Positions 50,339-58,836 of a DNA stretch of 64,000 bases are shown in pieces (within the stretch, counting starts at the first letter, position 1; each line of letters opens with the position of its first letter). Under the pieces are notes generated by a model that was not told the DNA's origin, searched no databases, and was given only the letters and a program-made list of their open reading frames with translations. The stretch comes from RGIG3009 sp045578425 (lineage in GTDB: Bacteria > Bacillota > Clostridia > Oscillospirales > Acutalibacteraceae): the NCBI GenBank assembly GCA_045578425.1, contig JAZNKF010000012.1, positions 1 to 64,000 of the forward strand, written 5' to 3'. A program made the translations under genes and the position numbers.

Positions 50339-50362
50339 TAGCGAGATGTGGCTCAGTTTGGT
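50339..50362 (+). repeat. Duplicated 5' fragment of tRNA-Pro
   Basis: 24 bases identical to 50532-50555 (from TAGCGAGATG through the D-arm CTCAGTTTGGT), then no further tRNA match. The placement about 20 bases after the expected +1 suggests this was the original 5' end of the gene. Confidence 0.85.
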
Positions 50363-50531
50363 GGGCGCGTTGCCGAGCGCTCGCGGTGCGAGATACAGCG
50401 AGGCAAAAGCGGGTGCCGCGGTCGAAATTTATCGGCAAAAGCCGAAAATAAATTTCGGGCACCGCAAACGGAAGCTGCGTAGCAGCGCGACGAAGACGAT
50501 TATCTTTCGTAAGCGTTGATAAAAAAATAAA
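50363..50531. repeat. Structured insert between tRNA-Pro fragment and tRNA-Pro
   Basis: Non-coding. Contains CTCGC-GGT-GCGAG, a long hairpin with arms GGTGCC/GGCACC, CGAAATTTAT/ATAAATTTCG and GGC/GCC (about 50409-50466), and GCTGC-GTA-GCAGC (50473-50485), whose GTA loop recalls units of hairpin array 2. Confidence 0.7.
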
Positions 50532-50534
50532 TAG

Positions 50535-50611
50535 CGAGATGTGGCTCAGTTTGGTAGAGCGCTGCGTTCGGGACGCAGAGGCCGCAGGTTCGAATCCTGT
50601 CATCTCGACCA
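50535..50611 (+). tRNA. tRNA-Pro (anticodon CGG)
   Basis: 77-base cloverleaf: acceptor CGAGATG / CATCTCG, D-arm GGCTCAGTTTGGTAGAGC, anticodon stem CTGCG / CGCAG with loop TTCGGGA giving anticodon CGG, T-arm GCAGGTTCGAATCCTGT, CCA encoded. A strong terminator follows at 50617. Confidence 0.97.
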
Positions 50612-50616
50612 TCCAA

Positions 50617-50665
50617 AAACTCCGGAAAGCCTTTGTTTTCAAGGCTTTCCGGAGTTCTCTTTTTC
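50617..50665 (+). terminator. Terminator of tRNA-Pro
   Basis: AACTCCGGAAAGCCTT and its complement around TGTTTTC, then TCTCTTTTT. Confidence 0.9.
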
Positions 50666-50679
50666 CCCAAAAGGTCAAG

Positions 50680-50701
50680 TTGGGGCTTATTTGGGGCTTA
50701 T
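50680..50701. repeat. Tandem 11-base repeat TTGGGGCTTAT
   Basis: Two exact head-to-tail copies, 50680-50690 and 50691-50701, just beyond the tRNA-Pro terminator at the border of the accessory region. Short tandem repeats beside a tRNA are typical of integrase arm-binding sites, but no matching copy was found near the integrase at 60777. Confidence 0.6.
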
Positions 50702-50707
50702 TGTGCT

Positions 50708-50755
50708 GAAAAACACCCGAAATCACGGTTTTTGAGAGTGATTTCGGGTGTTCTT
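50708..50755 (-). terminator. Terminator of the collagen-like protein gene
   Basis: ACACCCGAAATCAC / GTGATTTCGGGTGT with an 11-base loop and T-run on the minus strand, about 20 bases after the stop. Confidence 0.88.
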
Positions 50756-50774
50756 ACTTGTGGTAGTTGTAGAC

Positions 50775-53700
50775 TTAGCTTGTCGTTCTGTTCCAAATTT
50801 TTTCGTAGAACTTAAAATCAGTAGTATGAACTCCATTATTATACAGCGTCGTCAACCGAACAGTAGAAGTTAATGCTTTGGCGGCTTTATCAGAATCTGA
50901 GATATCGTAATATCTACCAGTATATTCCGTTTTCCCACCGGTATAAACATATGCGAAGGTATACGCTACCGCATCCCATCCTGTCGGTTCTTCAAATACA
51001 GCTGTTGTCAAACCGGTTCCATAGAAAGCATACGCCCCAATGCAAGTAACACTTTTAGGAATAGTTACCGTGGTTATAGAGGAACAACCATAGAAACTAT
51101 AATTTGAGATTTGATACACTTTATTAGGGATGTATATCGATTTAAGCGACGAACAATTATAAAACGCTTCAACGGAAATCAATTCCAAGCTGCTGTTTTC
51201 GGAAATGTTTACATTTTCCAACGCAGTACATCCATAAAAACTCCTATATCCTATCACCGCACATGTATTAGGTATGTTGATTTCATTCAATCTTATACAA
51301 CCCTCAAAAGCACTACCACCGGTGTATGTCATGGTATTAGCATCGCTTATAGAAACCGTTTCCAAAGCACTATCGCCATAAAAGGCATATCCGTTTATAG
51401 AGCAATTATCCGGGATATTAATACTCATCAAGGACTTGCAGTCTGCAAACGCATAATCATTTAACAATTTCATAGTGCTAGGCAAGGTCACTTGTTGGAG
51501 AACGGTTAATCCCTTAAAGCCCTCGGTTAAGACTTGTGTAACGGCAACACCGTTATAGGTTTCAGGGATTTCTATTGTAGCAACCGTTTTCGCCTTTTCA
51601 CCCGCCATAACACCGTATGTGCCGTCAGGCAATAAGGAATAAATCAAAACGCCGCTTTCTTCAGGAGCTCCAAACTCGACAGCCACTTTGTCAGTAGATC
51701 CATCTGTGTAGGTGATGATTAAATATCCGTCTACCGAAGAAGATATACTACTGATACCCTTGCCATCTTGACCATTTGTTCCGTCTTTGCCATCCTTACC
51801 ATCTTCGCCCTTCAAACTCGCCAGCCAATCTTCAAGGGTGCCTTCATAATCCGGATATTTTTCGCAGTAAAGTTCATAGGCAGACTTACCGTCAACACCA
51901 TCTTTACCTGCAGGTCCTTGCGGCCCCTGAGAACCTTGAGGTCCTTGCTCGCCGGGATCGCCCTTAGGTCCTTTGATATTCCCCAGCAAGGTTAACGTGC
52001 CAGATTCACCGTACTTGACGGACAGATTACCATCATCGTCGAGTGTAAGAATCGGCGTTAAGCCATCCGCGCCCGCATTACCCGGTATACCTTGAGGACC
52101 CTGGGGACCTTGCTCGCCTTGGAGGCCCTGAGGACCCTGTTCACCACGAATGGGGCCTAAGGTCGTTGTGCTGTCATCATCCATGGTAATAACCAACTTA
52201 TAATCGTCCGTCAAGACGATGGATTTGATTCCATTGCCATCTGCGCCGGCAGCACCCACGATGGATTTTTCGATAATGATATCCTCGCCGTATTTCATAT
52301 CGATAACGAGGTAATTGTTTTCGTTGACGGTAATACCTACGATACCATCGCCATCTTCACCGTCTTCACCGTTTGTGCCATCCTGTGCCACCGCTTTTTT
52401 GCCGGTATCCACACCATCGATCCACCAGTTACCATTCGTGCCGATCTCTGGCGTTTTACCGTTTTCACCATTAACACCGTTTTGACCGGCGGCAACTTCG
52501 GTATCTTCTTCGCCAATCCACCAAGTACCGTTTTTGATATATGGTGTCTTGCCGTCTTTTCCATCAGTACCGAGAGCCTTTACACCTGTAGATTCGCCAT
52601 TAATGTACCAATAACCATCCTTGATTTCAGGAGTAGCACCGTCGTTGCCGTTTTGGCCGTCGGCGCCGGTAGCTTTGACATTCAGCGAAGAATAACTATT
52701 GCCGTTATCGTAAGATACGTACCAGTAGTTGTCATCACCGATTTCAAGCATAGGCGTCGTGCCATCCGTACCGTTCTGACCGTTACTGCCATTGGTTCCA
52801 TTCGCGCCGGTGGCTTTCACGTTTAAAGAAGAATAATTCTCGCCAGCATCATAAGAAACATACCAGTAATTATCGTCACCGATTTTCAGCAAGGGGGTAA
52901 CACCGGTATCGCCCTTTTGACCGTCTTCACCTACAGCCTTAGTATTAAGCGAGGTGTAATGATTACCGTTATCGTAGGATACGAACCAATAGTCATTCTC
53001 AATCTTCAGAATAGGCGTAATACCGTTAGTGCCGTTTGTACCGTCTATGCCTTGCGCTCTTACGTTGGTATTTTGGTCGCCGATATACCAGTACCCCTCT
53101 TTAATGGTGGGACTGATTCCGTTGTCACCATCATCTCCCTTTTCGCCCTTGGCAGCACCAAGTTCGGTATAACTTGTACCTTCATCATAAGATACATACC
53201 ATTTATCATTTTCAATTTTAAGTTGCGGGGTAATACCATTTTCACCGTCAACAGCAACCGCTTTATAGGTTGTTACAGTATCGCCGAATTTCCAGTATCC
53301 GTCTTCAGTAATGGTGGGGGTAATACCATCAGCCCCTGTGGCGGCTCCAAGCTCGGTATAGGTGTCGCCATTATCGTAGGATACTTTCCATTTACCATCT
53401 TTAATGATAAGCTGAGGCGTGATACCGTCGGCGCCCTTTAAGTTTTCAAACTTATAGACCTTCTCGCTGTTGGTCAGGGTGATGGTCATCACGCCGTCAG
53501 ACAGCGTGATGTTATCGATGCCGACACCGTCATCGCCATCTTCTCCGTCAGCACCCTTTTCGCCTTGCGCCTTATATTCGGTTTTTTGCGCGCCGATATA
53601 CCAGTAGCCATCCTCGCCGATATGAGGTGTGGTACCGTTGATACCTTTTGCCATAACGGCGGTGGTCGTGTCGCCGATTACCCAGTATCCGTCGCCATTG

Positions 53701-56003
53701 ATATAGGGCGTATCGCCGTTAACACCGTTCGTGCCGTTGGTGCCGACAGCTTTGATGTTGGTAACCTCATTGCCGATACACCAGAAGCCCTCATTATTGA
53801 TATAGGGGGAATCACCCTTATCGCCGGTATTGCCTTTTTCGCCTTGAGCTTTATAAGCCGTCTTCTGCTCGCCGATATACCAATATCCGTCGTTGCCGAT
53901 ATGCGGAGTAGTGCCATTCACACCGGCCGCTTTGACGGTTGTAGCGGTATTACCAATGACCCAAAAACCATCTGCATTGATGTAAGGGGTATCGCCGTCA
54001 TCACCCTTAGCACCATCGACGCCCGCAGCTTTAACACCGGTGTCGGTTGTGCCGATCCACCAGTTACCATTGTCGCCGATTTCGGGTGAGAGACCGTTTG
54101 TGCCCTTCAAGCTTTCGATAAATGCCGTTTCACTATCGGCATTGGTAAGGCCCAAACGTTTGGCGATCTCATAGGCCGATTCACCGGCTGCACCGGTATC
54201 ACCCTTGGCGCCTTTATCACCGGTTGCTTTCACGTTCGTTGAAGCGAAAGACACACCGCCATTGGTAGAAATCTCCCACGTATTTGTAGCCGCATCAATG
54301 CGGATTTGCGGAGCAACAGCGTCTTTGCCGTTTTCTCCCTTGGCTACAATGCCTGTGTTATTATCGCCAATCCACCAAATACCGTCTTTAATTTCGGGTG
54401 TCAAACCATCTTTACCTGTAGCGCCTGTTTGACCTATAGCACCACTATCACCCTTTGCACCCGTTGCTTTAACGCCTGTAGTTACATAAGTGGCACCGTT
54501 ATCAATGGAAACTTCCCATTCGTTATCGCTGTTTATTCTGATTTTAGGAGAGATGCCATCGGCGCCTTTTTCGCCTTTGGCGCCATTTTGTCCGTCAGCA
54601 CCTTTTTCGCCGGTAGCCTTAACGCCGGTAGAAGTGTAATTGACACCGCCGTCAATGGAGATCTCCCATTCGTTCGTTGTAGAGTTAATGCGAACAACAG
54701 GCGAAATGCCATCTTCACCATTGGCACCCTTTAAAGATGCAAGCCAATTTTCAACGGTTACCGCAGAAGAAATAAGACCTGTTTCAACCGCCAGTTCATA
54801 AGCAGATTTGCCATTCGCACCGGTAGAACCCTTTAAGGATTCCGTCCACTGCTCATAGGTTAAATTGGGGTTGTTTTCGAGGGCTACTTCATACGCCGAT
54901 TTGCCGTTCGCACGGATGCCGGTGTCAGTTGTTCCTATCCACCAGTTACCGTTTGTGTCAATATGGGGAGTGAGACCCGCAGCACCGGCGGAACCGACAT
55001 CACCCTTATCTCCCTTGTCTCCCTTGTCGCCTTTGTCACCTTTGTCACCTTTGTCTCCCTTGACGCCGTCTTGACCTTGCGGACCTTGGGCGACAATGCC
55101 GGTATCGGTTGTACCGATCCACCAATTGCCATCTTTTATGTAAGGGGTATCGCCGGCAGAACCAGCGTCACCTTTATCACCTTTGTCGCCCTTATCGCCT
55201 TTGAGACCTTGAGCGCCGGTTGCGCCGGTATCACCCTTGTCACCTTTTACGCCTTTAAGGCTCTCGATCCATTCGGCTTCGCTGGTTGCCGTAGTCTTGC
55301 CGGTCAGCACGGCAATTTCATAGGCAGAAAGACCGTTCAATCCGCTTGTGCCAACAACCTTACCGAGATTAACGATTTTTTTGTCGGAAAAGGACAGCAC
55401 AAGTTCACCGGCACCGTTGATATCAACATCGGAGATGCCGATACCATCCTTGCCGTTTACCCCATCTTTACCATCGGCACCGTCTTTGCCATCAGCACCG
55501 TCTTTTCCATCGGCGCCGTCTTTGCCGTCAATGCCATCCTGACCGTCAGCACCGTTCTGACCATCCTGACCGTTGATTCCGTCTTTTCCGTTTGCGCCAT
55601 CGATGCCAACGGCTTTGCCGAGATTTATCGTTGTTTCATCGGCAAGAGTCAGGACAAGTTCACCTTTAGAGTTGAAAGATGCCGTTTTAATTCCAACTGC
55701 ATCACTGTTCGCCAGTTTTGTGAGCGCAGTAGTCCATTCGGCTTCTGTTCCTTTATAACCTCCATCTACTGCAATCTCGTAGGCAGATTTGCCGGACAGG
55801 GAGTCAAGCCATTCCTGCACAGTGCCTTTATAACCGTTCTCAACCGCCAGTTCATAGGCTGATAAGCCGTTTGTCATGGTAGTGGAAGCAGGTATGCTAC
55901 TTCTGCTATGAATAAAAGTTGCTATGCCACCGGATATGCCAACCATAAAAGCAATGGCAACCAATACTGTAAGAACTTTTTTTAAAACCTTCTTTTTGTT
56001 CAT
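50775..56003 (-). CDS. Giant surface protein: collagen-like and G-x-S-A-Y-E repeats with C-terminal BspA-type leucine-rich repeats
   Basis: 1742 residues. A basic N-terminus and one hydrophobic helix (residues 9-32) export it; the helix may stay as an anchor because no LPXTG sorting signal or wall-binding module is seen. Residues 40-1450 are built from Gly-x-y collagen runs (GKDGADGKDG, GDKGDKGDKG), a SAYE(I/L)AVxxG...EWLxSLKG module, and a module of TPxIxxDGxWxIGxxxT type repeated over twenty times. Residues about 1460-1700 are LRR_5/BspA repeats (YAFADCKSLMSINIP, SFYGCSSITTVTIP). ATG 56003 after GGAGGTG. Probably a host- or community-facing adhesin; divergent from an XRE regulator with shared operator sequence. 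Confidence 0.88.
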   Translation of the reverse strand: MNKKKVLKKVLTVLVAIAFMVGISGGIATFIHSRSSIPASTTMTNGLSAYELAVENGYKGTVQEWLDSLSGKSAYEIAVDGGYKGTEAEWTTALTKLANSDAVGIKTASFNSKGELVLTLADETTINLGKAVGIDGANGKDGINGQDGQNGADGQDGIDGKDGADGKDGADGKDGADGKDGVNGKDGIGISDVDINGAGELVLSFSDKKIVNLGKVVGTSGLNGLSAYEIAVLTGKTTATSEAEWIESLKGVKGDKGDTGATGAQGLKGDKGDKGDKGDAGSAGDTPYIKDGNWWIGTTDTGIVAQGPQGQDGVKGDKGDKGDKGDKGDKGDKGDVGSAGAAGLTPHIDTNGNWWIGTTDTGIRANGKSAYEVALENNPNLTYEQWTESLKGSTGANGKSAYELAVETGLISSAVTVENWLASLKGANGEDGISPVVRINSTTNEWEISIDGGVNYTSTGVKATGEKGADGQNGAKGEKGADGISPKIRINSDNEWEVSIDNGATYVTTGVKATGAKGDSGAIGQTGATGKDGLTPEIKDGIWWIGDNNTGIVAKGENGKDAVAPQIRIDAATNTWEISTNGGVSFASTNVKATGDKGAKGDTGAAGESAYEIAKRLGLTNADSETAFIESLKGTNGLSPEIGDNGNWWIGTTDTGVKAAGVDGAKGDDGDTPYINADGFWVIGNTATTVKAAGVNGTTPHIGNDGYWYIGEQKTAYKAQGEKGNTGDKGDSPYINNEGFWCIGNEVTNIKAVGTNGTNGVNGDTPYINGDGYWVIGDTTTAVMAKGINGTTPHIGEDGYWYIGAQKTEYKAQGEKGADGEDGDDGVGIDNITLSDGVMTITLTNSEKVYKFENLKGADGITPQLIIKDGKWKVSYDNGDTYTELGAATGADGITPTITEDGYWKFGDTVTTYKAVAVDGENGITPQLKIENDKWYVSYDEGTSYTELGAAKGEKGDDGDNGISPTIKEGYWYIGDQNTNVRAQGIDGTNGTNGITPILKIENDYWFVSYDNGNHYTSLNTKAVGEDGQKGDTGVTPLLKIGDDNYWYVSYDAGENYSSLNVKATGANGTNGSNGQNGTDGTTPMLEIGDDNYWYVSYDNGNSYSSLNVKATGADGQNGNDGATPEIKDGYWYINGESTGVKALGTDGKDGKTPYIKNGTWWIGEEDTEVAAGQNGVNGENGKTPEIGTNGNWWIDGVDTGKKAVAQDGTNGEDGEDGDGIVGITVNENNYLVIDMKYGEDIIIEKSIVGAAGADGNGIKSIVLTDDYKLVITMDDDSTTTLGPIRGEQGPQGLQGEQGPQGPQGIPGNAGADGLTPILTLDDDGNLSVKYGESGTLTLLGNIKGPKGDPGEQGPQGSQGPQGPAGKDGVDGKSAYELYCEKYPDYEGTLEDWLASLKGEDGKDGKDGTNGQDGKGISSISSSVDGYLIITYTDGSTDKVAVEFGAPEESGVLIYSLLPDGTYGVMAGEKAKTVATIEIPETYNGVAVTQVLTEGFKGLTVLQQVTLPSTMKLLNDYAFADCKSLMSINIPDNCSINGYAFYGDSALETVSISDANTMTYTGGSAFEGCIRLNEINIPNTCAVIGYRSFYGCTALENVNISENSSLELISVEAFYNCSSLKSIYIPNKVYQISNYSFYGCSSITTVTIPKSVTCIGAYAFYGTGLTTAVFEEPTGWDAVAYTFAYVYTGGKTEYTGRYYDISDSDKAAKALTSTVRLTTLYNNGVHTTDFKFYEKIWNRTTS

Positions 56004-56087
56004 ATGAGCACCTCCTGGGTTTTATCGACAAATACTATAACACTTTTTGAACGGTTTGTCCACTGTTTTCGTATAAATAATATCCAA

Positions 56088-56122
56088 CAGTCAACCATAT
56101 AATAGTAAAATAAAGTTGACTG
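56088..56122. promoter_or_regulatory. Inverted repeat between the collagen-like gene and the XRE regulator
   Basis: CAGTCAAC (56088-56095) and GTTGACTG (56115-56122), 19 bases apart, enclosing a plus-strand -10 TATAAT (56098-56103). On the minus strand the left arm gives TTGACT, a possible -35 for the giant gene. Likely binding site of the XRE protein. Confidence 0.6.
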
Positions 56123-56146
56123 ATATTGGAAGGTGGGACAAAGCAA

Positions 56147-56431
56147 GTGAACTTTGGTGAAAAATTGAAAGCACTGAGAACTGGCCTGAAATTATCGCAG
56201 CGAGAACTGGCAGAACGCCTCGGCGTCGCCAAGTCCATCGTTTCCTACTATGAATCCGGCGACCGATACCCTTCCTACGATATACTGGTGAAAATGGCTC
56301 GCCTGTTTCACGTTACCACGGATTATCTTTTAGATGTGGATAAGAATCGTATGATCGACGTGTCCAACCTTTCGGAAGAGGAAATTGGTGTCGTGATCAG
56401 TGTGATTAAGGCCCTGGAAAATAAGCAATAA
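56147..56431 (+). CDS. XRE-family transcriptional regulator
   Basis: A 94-residue protein: HTH (FGEKLKALRTGLKLSQRELAERLGVAKSIVSYYESGDRYPSYDILVK cut into its helices) then YLLDVDKN and a short C-terminal helix (SEEEIGVVISVIKALENK) that may mediate dimerisation. Start taken as GTG 56147 behind GGTGGG; an in-frame TTG at 56126 lies in the operator. It is divergent from the 1742-residue surface protein and is its most likely regulator. Confidence 0.92.
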   Translation: MNFGEKLKALRTGLKLSQRELAERLGVAKSIVSYYESGDRYPSYDILVKMARLFHVTTDYLLDVDKNRMIDVSNLSEEEIGVVISVIKALENKQ

Positions 56432-56459
56432 GCACCGTAAATTGAGTGTACCATATCGA

Positions 56460-56479
56460 ATAGGTAAATTTCTTCCCAT
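56460..56479. promoter_or_regulatory. Third site resembling the WYL operator
   Basis: ATAGGTAAATTTCTTCCCAT matches the palindrome at 58928-58947 in 16 of 20 positions, with the right arm intact (TTCTTCCCAT) and the left arm changed. It lies after the XRE gene, upstream of the 151-residue gene. Confidence 0.45.
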
Positions 56480-56487
56480 CAAATAAA

Positions 56488-56536
56488 AACCCGATAGATA
56501 TTGCAGTTTTTTGCAGTATCTATCGGGTTGTTTTTA
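56488..56536 (+). terminator. Terminator, copy 1 of a duplicated pair
   Basis: AACCCGATAGATATTGCA / TGCAGTATCTATCGGGTT then T-run. Almost the same hairpin recurs at 57199-57240. Confidence 0.88.
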
Positions 56537-56736
56537 TATAAAATTTGAGTGAATTACAAGAGAAAATCCGAATGTTTCCCTAAATATAATTATGAAGGGA
56601 GATGATTATTTTATTTGTAAAAAATAATGGGATAGGTTGATAATTAGATTTATTGTTATTTATAGGTTTAGTTATAATTTGGCCAACTTGTTCGATTATT
56701 ATATTTAATAATTTAATGTTAAGGAGAAAAAATATT
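56537..56736. other. AT-rich upstream region of the 151-residue gene
   Basis: No gene of note; a 12-codon ORF at 56602-56640 follows GAAGGGAG but is probably chance or a remnant. The last 70 bases (GTTTAGTTATAATTTGGCC, then CTTGTTCGATTATTATATT) resemble the region before the gene at 60233. Confidence 0.5.
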
Positions 56737-57192
56737 ATGTTTGAGTCTTACGATGATAAGATTTCTATGTTTTTTGATTTTGAGTTTTTTGACCTTAAGC
56801 AAGAGGAATACGAAGAAATCGTACGTATCGTTCCAATTTTACCTTATTTGAGCGAATATGATGATGGCGAGGGTTACATTCGCTACTGGTTTGTAGAAGA
56901 GCTAGAAAACGCCACTTTACCAGTGAAAGTATATGCTGACAGTTATTTGAGATTGCTACCGCCTTATTTTGCGAGCAATTCTTCTCTTCTCCGATCTATT
57001 ATATCAAAATATCCAGTTAAGATCGCTATATACTGTCACGGCGACCATAGTATTACCCAAGATGATGCTCTATTTTTGCCAATACCAACATTTCATGTAA
57101 ATAATAACGCTCTATCTTACATAAAAGAATATAATGCATCAATTTCTTTTATTCCGCTCTACTTTTTAGAAGAAAAGACAAAAGAAGCGTAA
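56737..57192 (+). CDS. Acidic cytoplasmic protein of unknown function (151 residues)
   Basis: Starts at ATG 56737 behind AAGGAG; the frame upstream has no ribosome site. The protein is acidic and aromatic-rich (SMFFDFEFFDLKQEEYEEIVRI, YIRYWFVEELENATLP), without signal peptide or long membrane helix. I recognise no family. It is flanked by two copies of the same terminator hairpin (56488 and 57199), as if a gene cassette had been inserted between copies of one terminator. Base composition is more AT-rich than the core genome. Confidence 0.7.
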   Translation: MFESYDDKISMFFDFEFFDLKQEEYEEIVRIVPILPYLSEYDDGEGYIRYWFVEELENATLPVKVYADSYLRLLPPYFASNSSLLRSIISKYPVKIAIYCHGDHSITQDDALFLPIPTFHVNNNALSYIKEYNASISFIPLYFLEEKTKEA

Positions 57193-57198
57193 TAAATA

Positions 57199-57245
57199 CC
57201 CCGATAGATATTGCAATTTTTGCAGTATCTATCGGGGCCTTTTAT
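57199..57245. terminator. Terminator, copy 2 of a duplicated pair
   Basis: CCCCGATAGATATTGCA / TGCAGTATCTATCGGGG then CCTTTTA; shared by the 151-residue gene and the convergent WYL gene. Confidence 0.88.
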
Positions 57246-57246
57246 G

Positions 57247-58773
57247 TTAGGAATAAAAGGGTAGGAGAAGTTTTTCGGGATCGTAAACCCGCACCGTCGG
57301 ATGCGAGTGCTTAAACAAATTTATGTCGATCATCGATGCCGTCTGCTTATCGACGTGCACGTCAACCAAGCCGCGCATTTCATACAACGGCGAGTAATCT
57401 TTAATCTTGCTGTTGTTAAACAAACGAAGGTTTTCGATTTCTATGTTCGAAAGAGCATCCAACGATTCCACCTGTGTAGAATCCAATACAAACGTGTGGA
57501 GCCAAGAGAAGTCGCTTAACGGCGTAATATCTTTAATGGCTTTTTCATAGATTCTAATTTCTTTCAGATGGGGAAAACGGTGGATAAATGCAAGGTCACT
57601 TATCTTAGTGTCTTCTAAAACAAGAGCACGAATATGAGTTAATTCAAGCCACTCGCTTTTGGTGTTGAGAGGGTATCCCATGCAGCAGAAGCGTCCGGTA
57701 TCCTGCGCATGCTGCAATGCGTCATAATAATGATCGCTGTCACCTGCCAAATATTTTTCCACCATACCCTTTGCGACTGCTCGCAAACGGTTTCTAATAT
57801 GTTGCGGCTCCAACACCTCCACAAATTCGCCGTTTTCCAACGCCCATACAAACAGATCCTCAGCGTTGGATTGTAGTGTGACAATCATATCGTCCTCGTC
57901 GCCGTAATCGAAGAAGCGGCAAGCGGCACCAAACCGATCAATCACCAGGTCGAGTTTGTCATCCGGCAAACGCACTTTGATCGTTTCCTTTTTGCCGGTG
58001 CGCATCAGAGAGTGAGTCCACAGATAGTCATCCACGGCCGGTCGATTATTTAACACGTCATAATCGATATTGTCTTCTGCGATTTCAATTTCTTTCATGC
58101 GGTCGATACGGTAATGCTGCAGGCAATCGCTTTGGGGGTCAAACGCAATCAGATAATGAAAATCATTGACCATCACCGTCGCCACCGGTTTAACAAACAA
58201 GGGAGCTTCTTGTACCGGCAACAGTTGCGGTTTCGTGCCGGCATAATTGAGTAGCATAAAGCAGATGCTTTTTTGATCTTTGATGGCATCCTTTAACACG
58301 TCCAGATTGTCAAAGAAGCGGTCGCCGGCTACGTGGAATCCGCGGCGGCTTTTGCTCTCGCTCTGTACTTTTTTGCGTAATTCACCGGAACCAAGTGCCA
58401 GAAGCCGAGAAATCATTTGCTCCGCTTTTTCTTCGGAAAGTTGTTTGGAGAAACGCACGTTGTCGATCAACCACGAAAGCTCTTTATCATTTATCGGTTT
58501 TTCCTTCAATGCATAACCAACATAAAAGATTGCCTTTTCTTCGTCATGCCCCTCTTGGCCCTTCAAATGGTCTATGCGTTCCCTTTCCGTTCCCTTGACC
58601 ACTTCGGCATCCATCATAGTATATAGCAAGTCTCTTAGTGTTTTGTCCGTTTCATTTACTCCGTATTCCACCTTCAGTTTCGTGTGAATCTGTGTAAGAG
58701 TCAAGGGCTTATGAGCACGCAATAATATTTCGTATACATAAAGGGCTTTCAATTTCTTAAATGCGGTTTTCAT
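57247..58773 (-). CDS. WYL-domain transcriptional regulator with C-terminal leucine-rich extension
   Basis: 508 residues. N-terminal winged HTH (KALYVYEILLRAHKPLTLTQ, residues 8-60), a WYL domain at about 150-245 (KSICFMLLNYAG, FHYLIAFDPQSDCLQHYRIDRM), a WCX-like domain to about 355, then some 120 residues of short leucine-rich repeats (WLELTHIRALVLEDTKISDL, FPHLKEIRIYEKAIKDI). Most WYL regulators stop near 300-330 residues, so the tail is an unusual addition, perhaps for protein contact. ATG 58773 after AAAGGAGAGG. Two ATGGGAA-n6-TTCCCAT palindromes in the divergent region are its probable operators. Confidence 0.88.
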   Translation of the reverse strand: MKTAFKKLKALYVYEILLRAHKPLTLTQIHTKLKVEYGVNETDKTLRDLLYTMMDAEVVKGTERERIDHLKGQEGHDEEKAIFYVGYALKEKPINDKELSWLIDNVRFSKQLSEEKAEQMISRLLALGSGELRKKVQSESKSRRGFHVAGDRFFDNLDVLKDAIKDQKSICFMLLNYAGTKPQLLPVQEAPLFVKPVATVMVNDFHYLIAFDPQSDCLQHYRIDRMKEIEIAEDNIDYDVLNNRPAVDDYLWTHSLMRTGKKETIKVRLPDDKLDLVIDRFGAACRFFDYGDEDDMIVTLQSNAEDLFVWALENGEFVEVLEPQHIRNRLRAVAKGMVEKYLAGDSDHYYDALQHAQDTGRFCCMGYPLNTKSEWLELTHIRALVLEDTKISDLAFIHRFPHLKEIRIYEKAIKDITPLSDFSWLHTFVLDSTQVESLDALSNIEIENLRLFNNSKIKDYSPLYEMRGLVDVHVDKQTASMIDINLFKHSHPTVRVYDPEKLLLPFYS

Positions 58774-58791
58774 AGTAAACACCTCTCCTTT

Positions 58792-58820
58792 ATTATAACG
58801 CAGTCTTTGGCTTTCCGCAA
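58792..58820 (-). promoter_or_regulatory. Promoter of the WYL regulator gene
   Basis: Minus strand TTGCGG (58820-58815), 17 bases, TATAAT (58797-58792). The operator at 58837 lies directly upstream of the -35. Confidence 0.6.
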
Positions 58821-58836
58821 TCATTATAACTCATAA

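Noticed and set aside
50217..50726. 169-codon ORF on the minus strand across tRNA-Pro
   Set aside because: It is a read-through of the reverse strand of a tRNA and its structured spacer; the translated piece is the usual artefact of an antisense tRNA, and there is no ribosome site.
51111..55862. Several plus-strand ORFs opposite the giant collagen-like gene
   Set aside because: Antisense frames kept open by the repetitive GC-biased codons of the real gene.
56602..56640. 12-codon ORF with GAAGGGAG upstream
   Set aside because: Too short, no biased codons and no terminator behind it, so no leader-peptide function can be argued.
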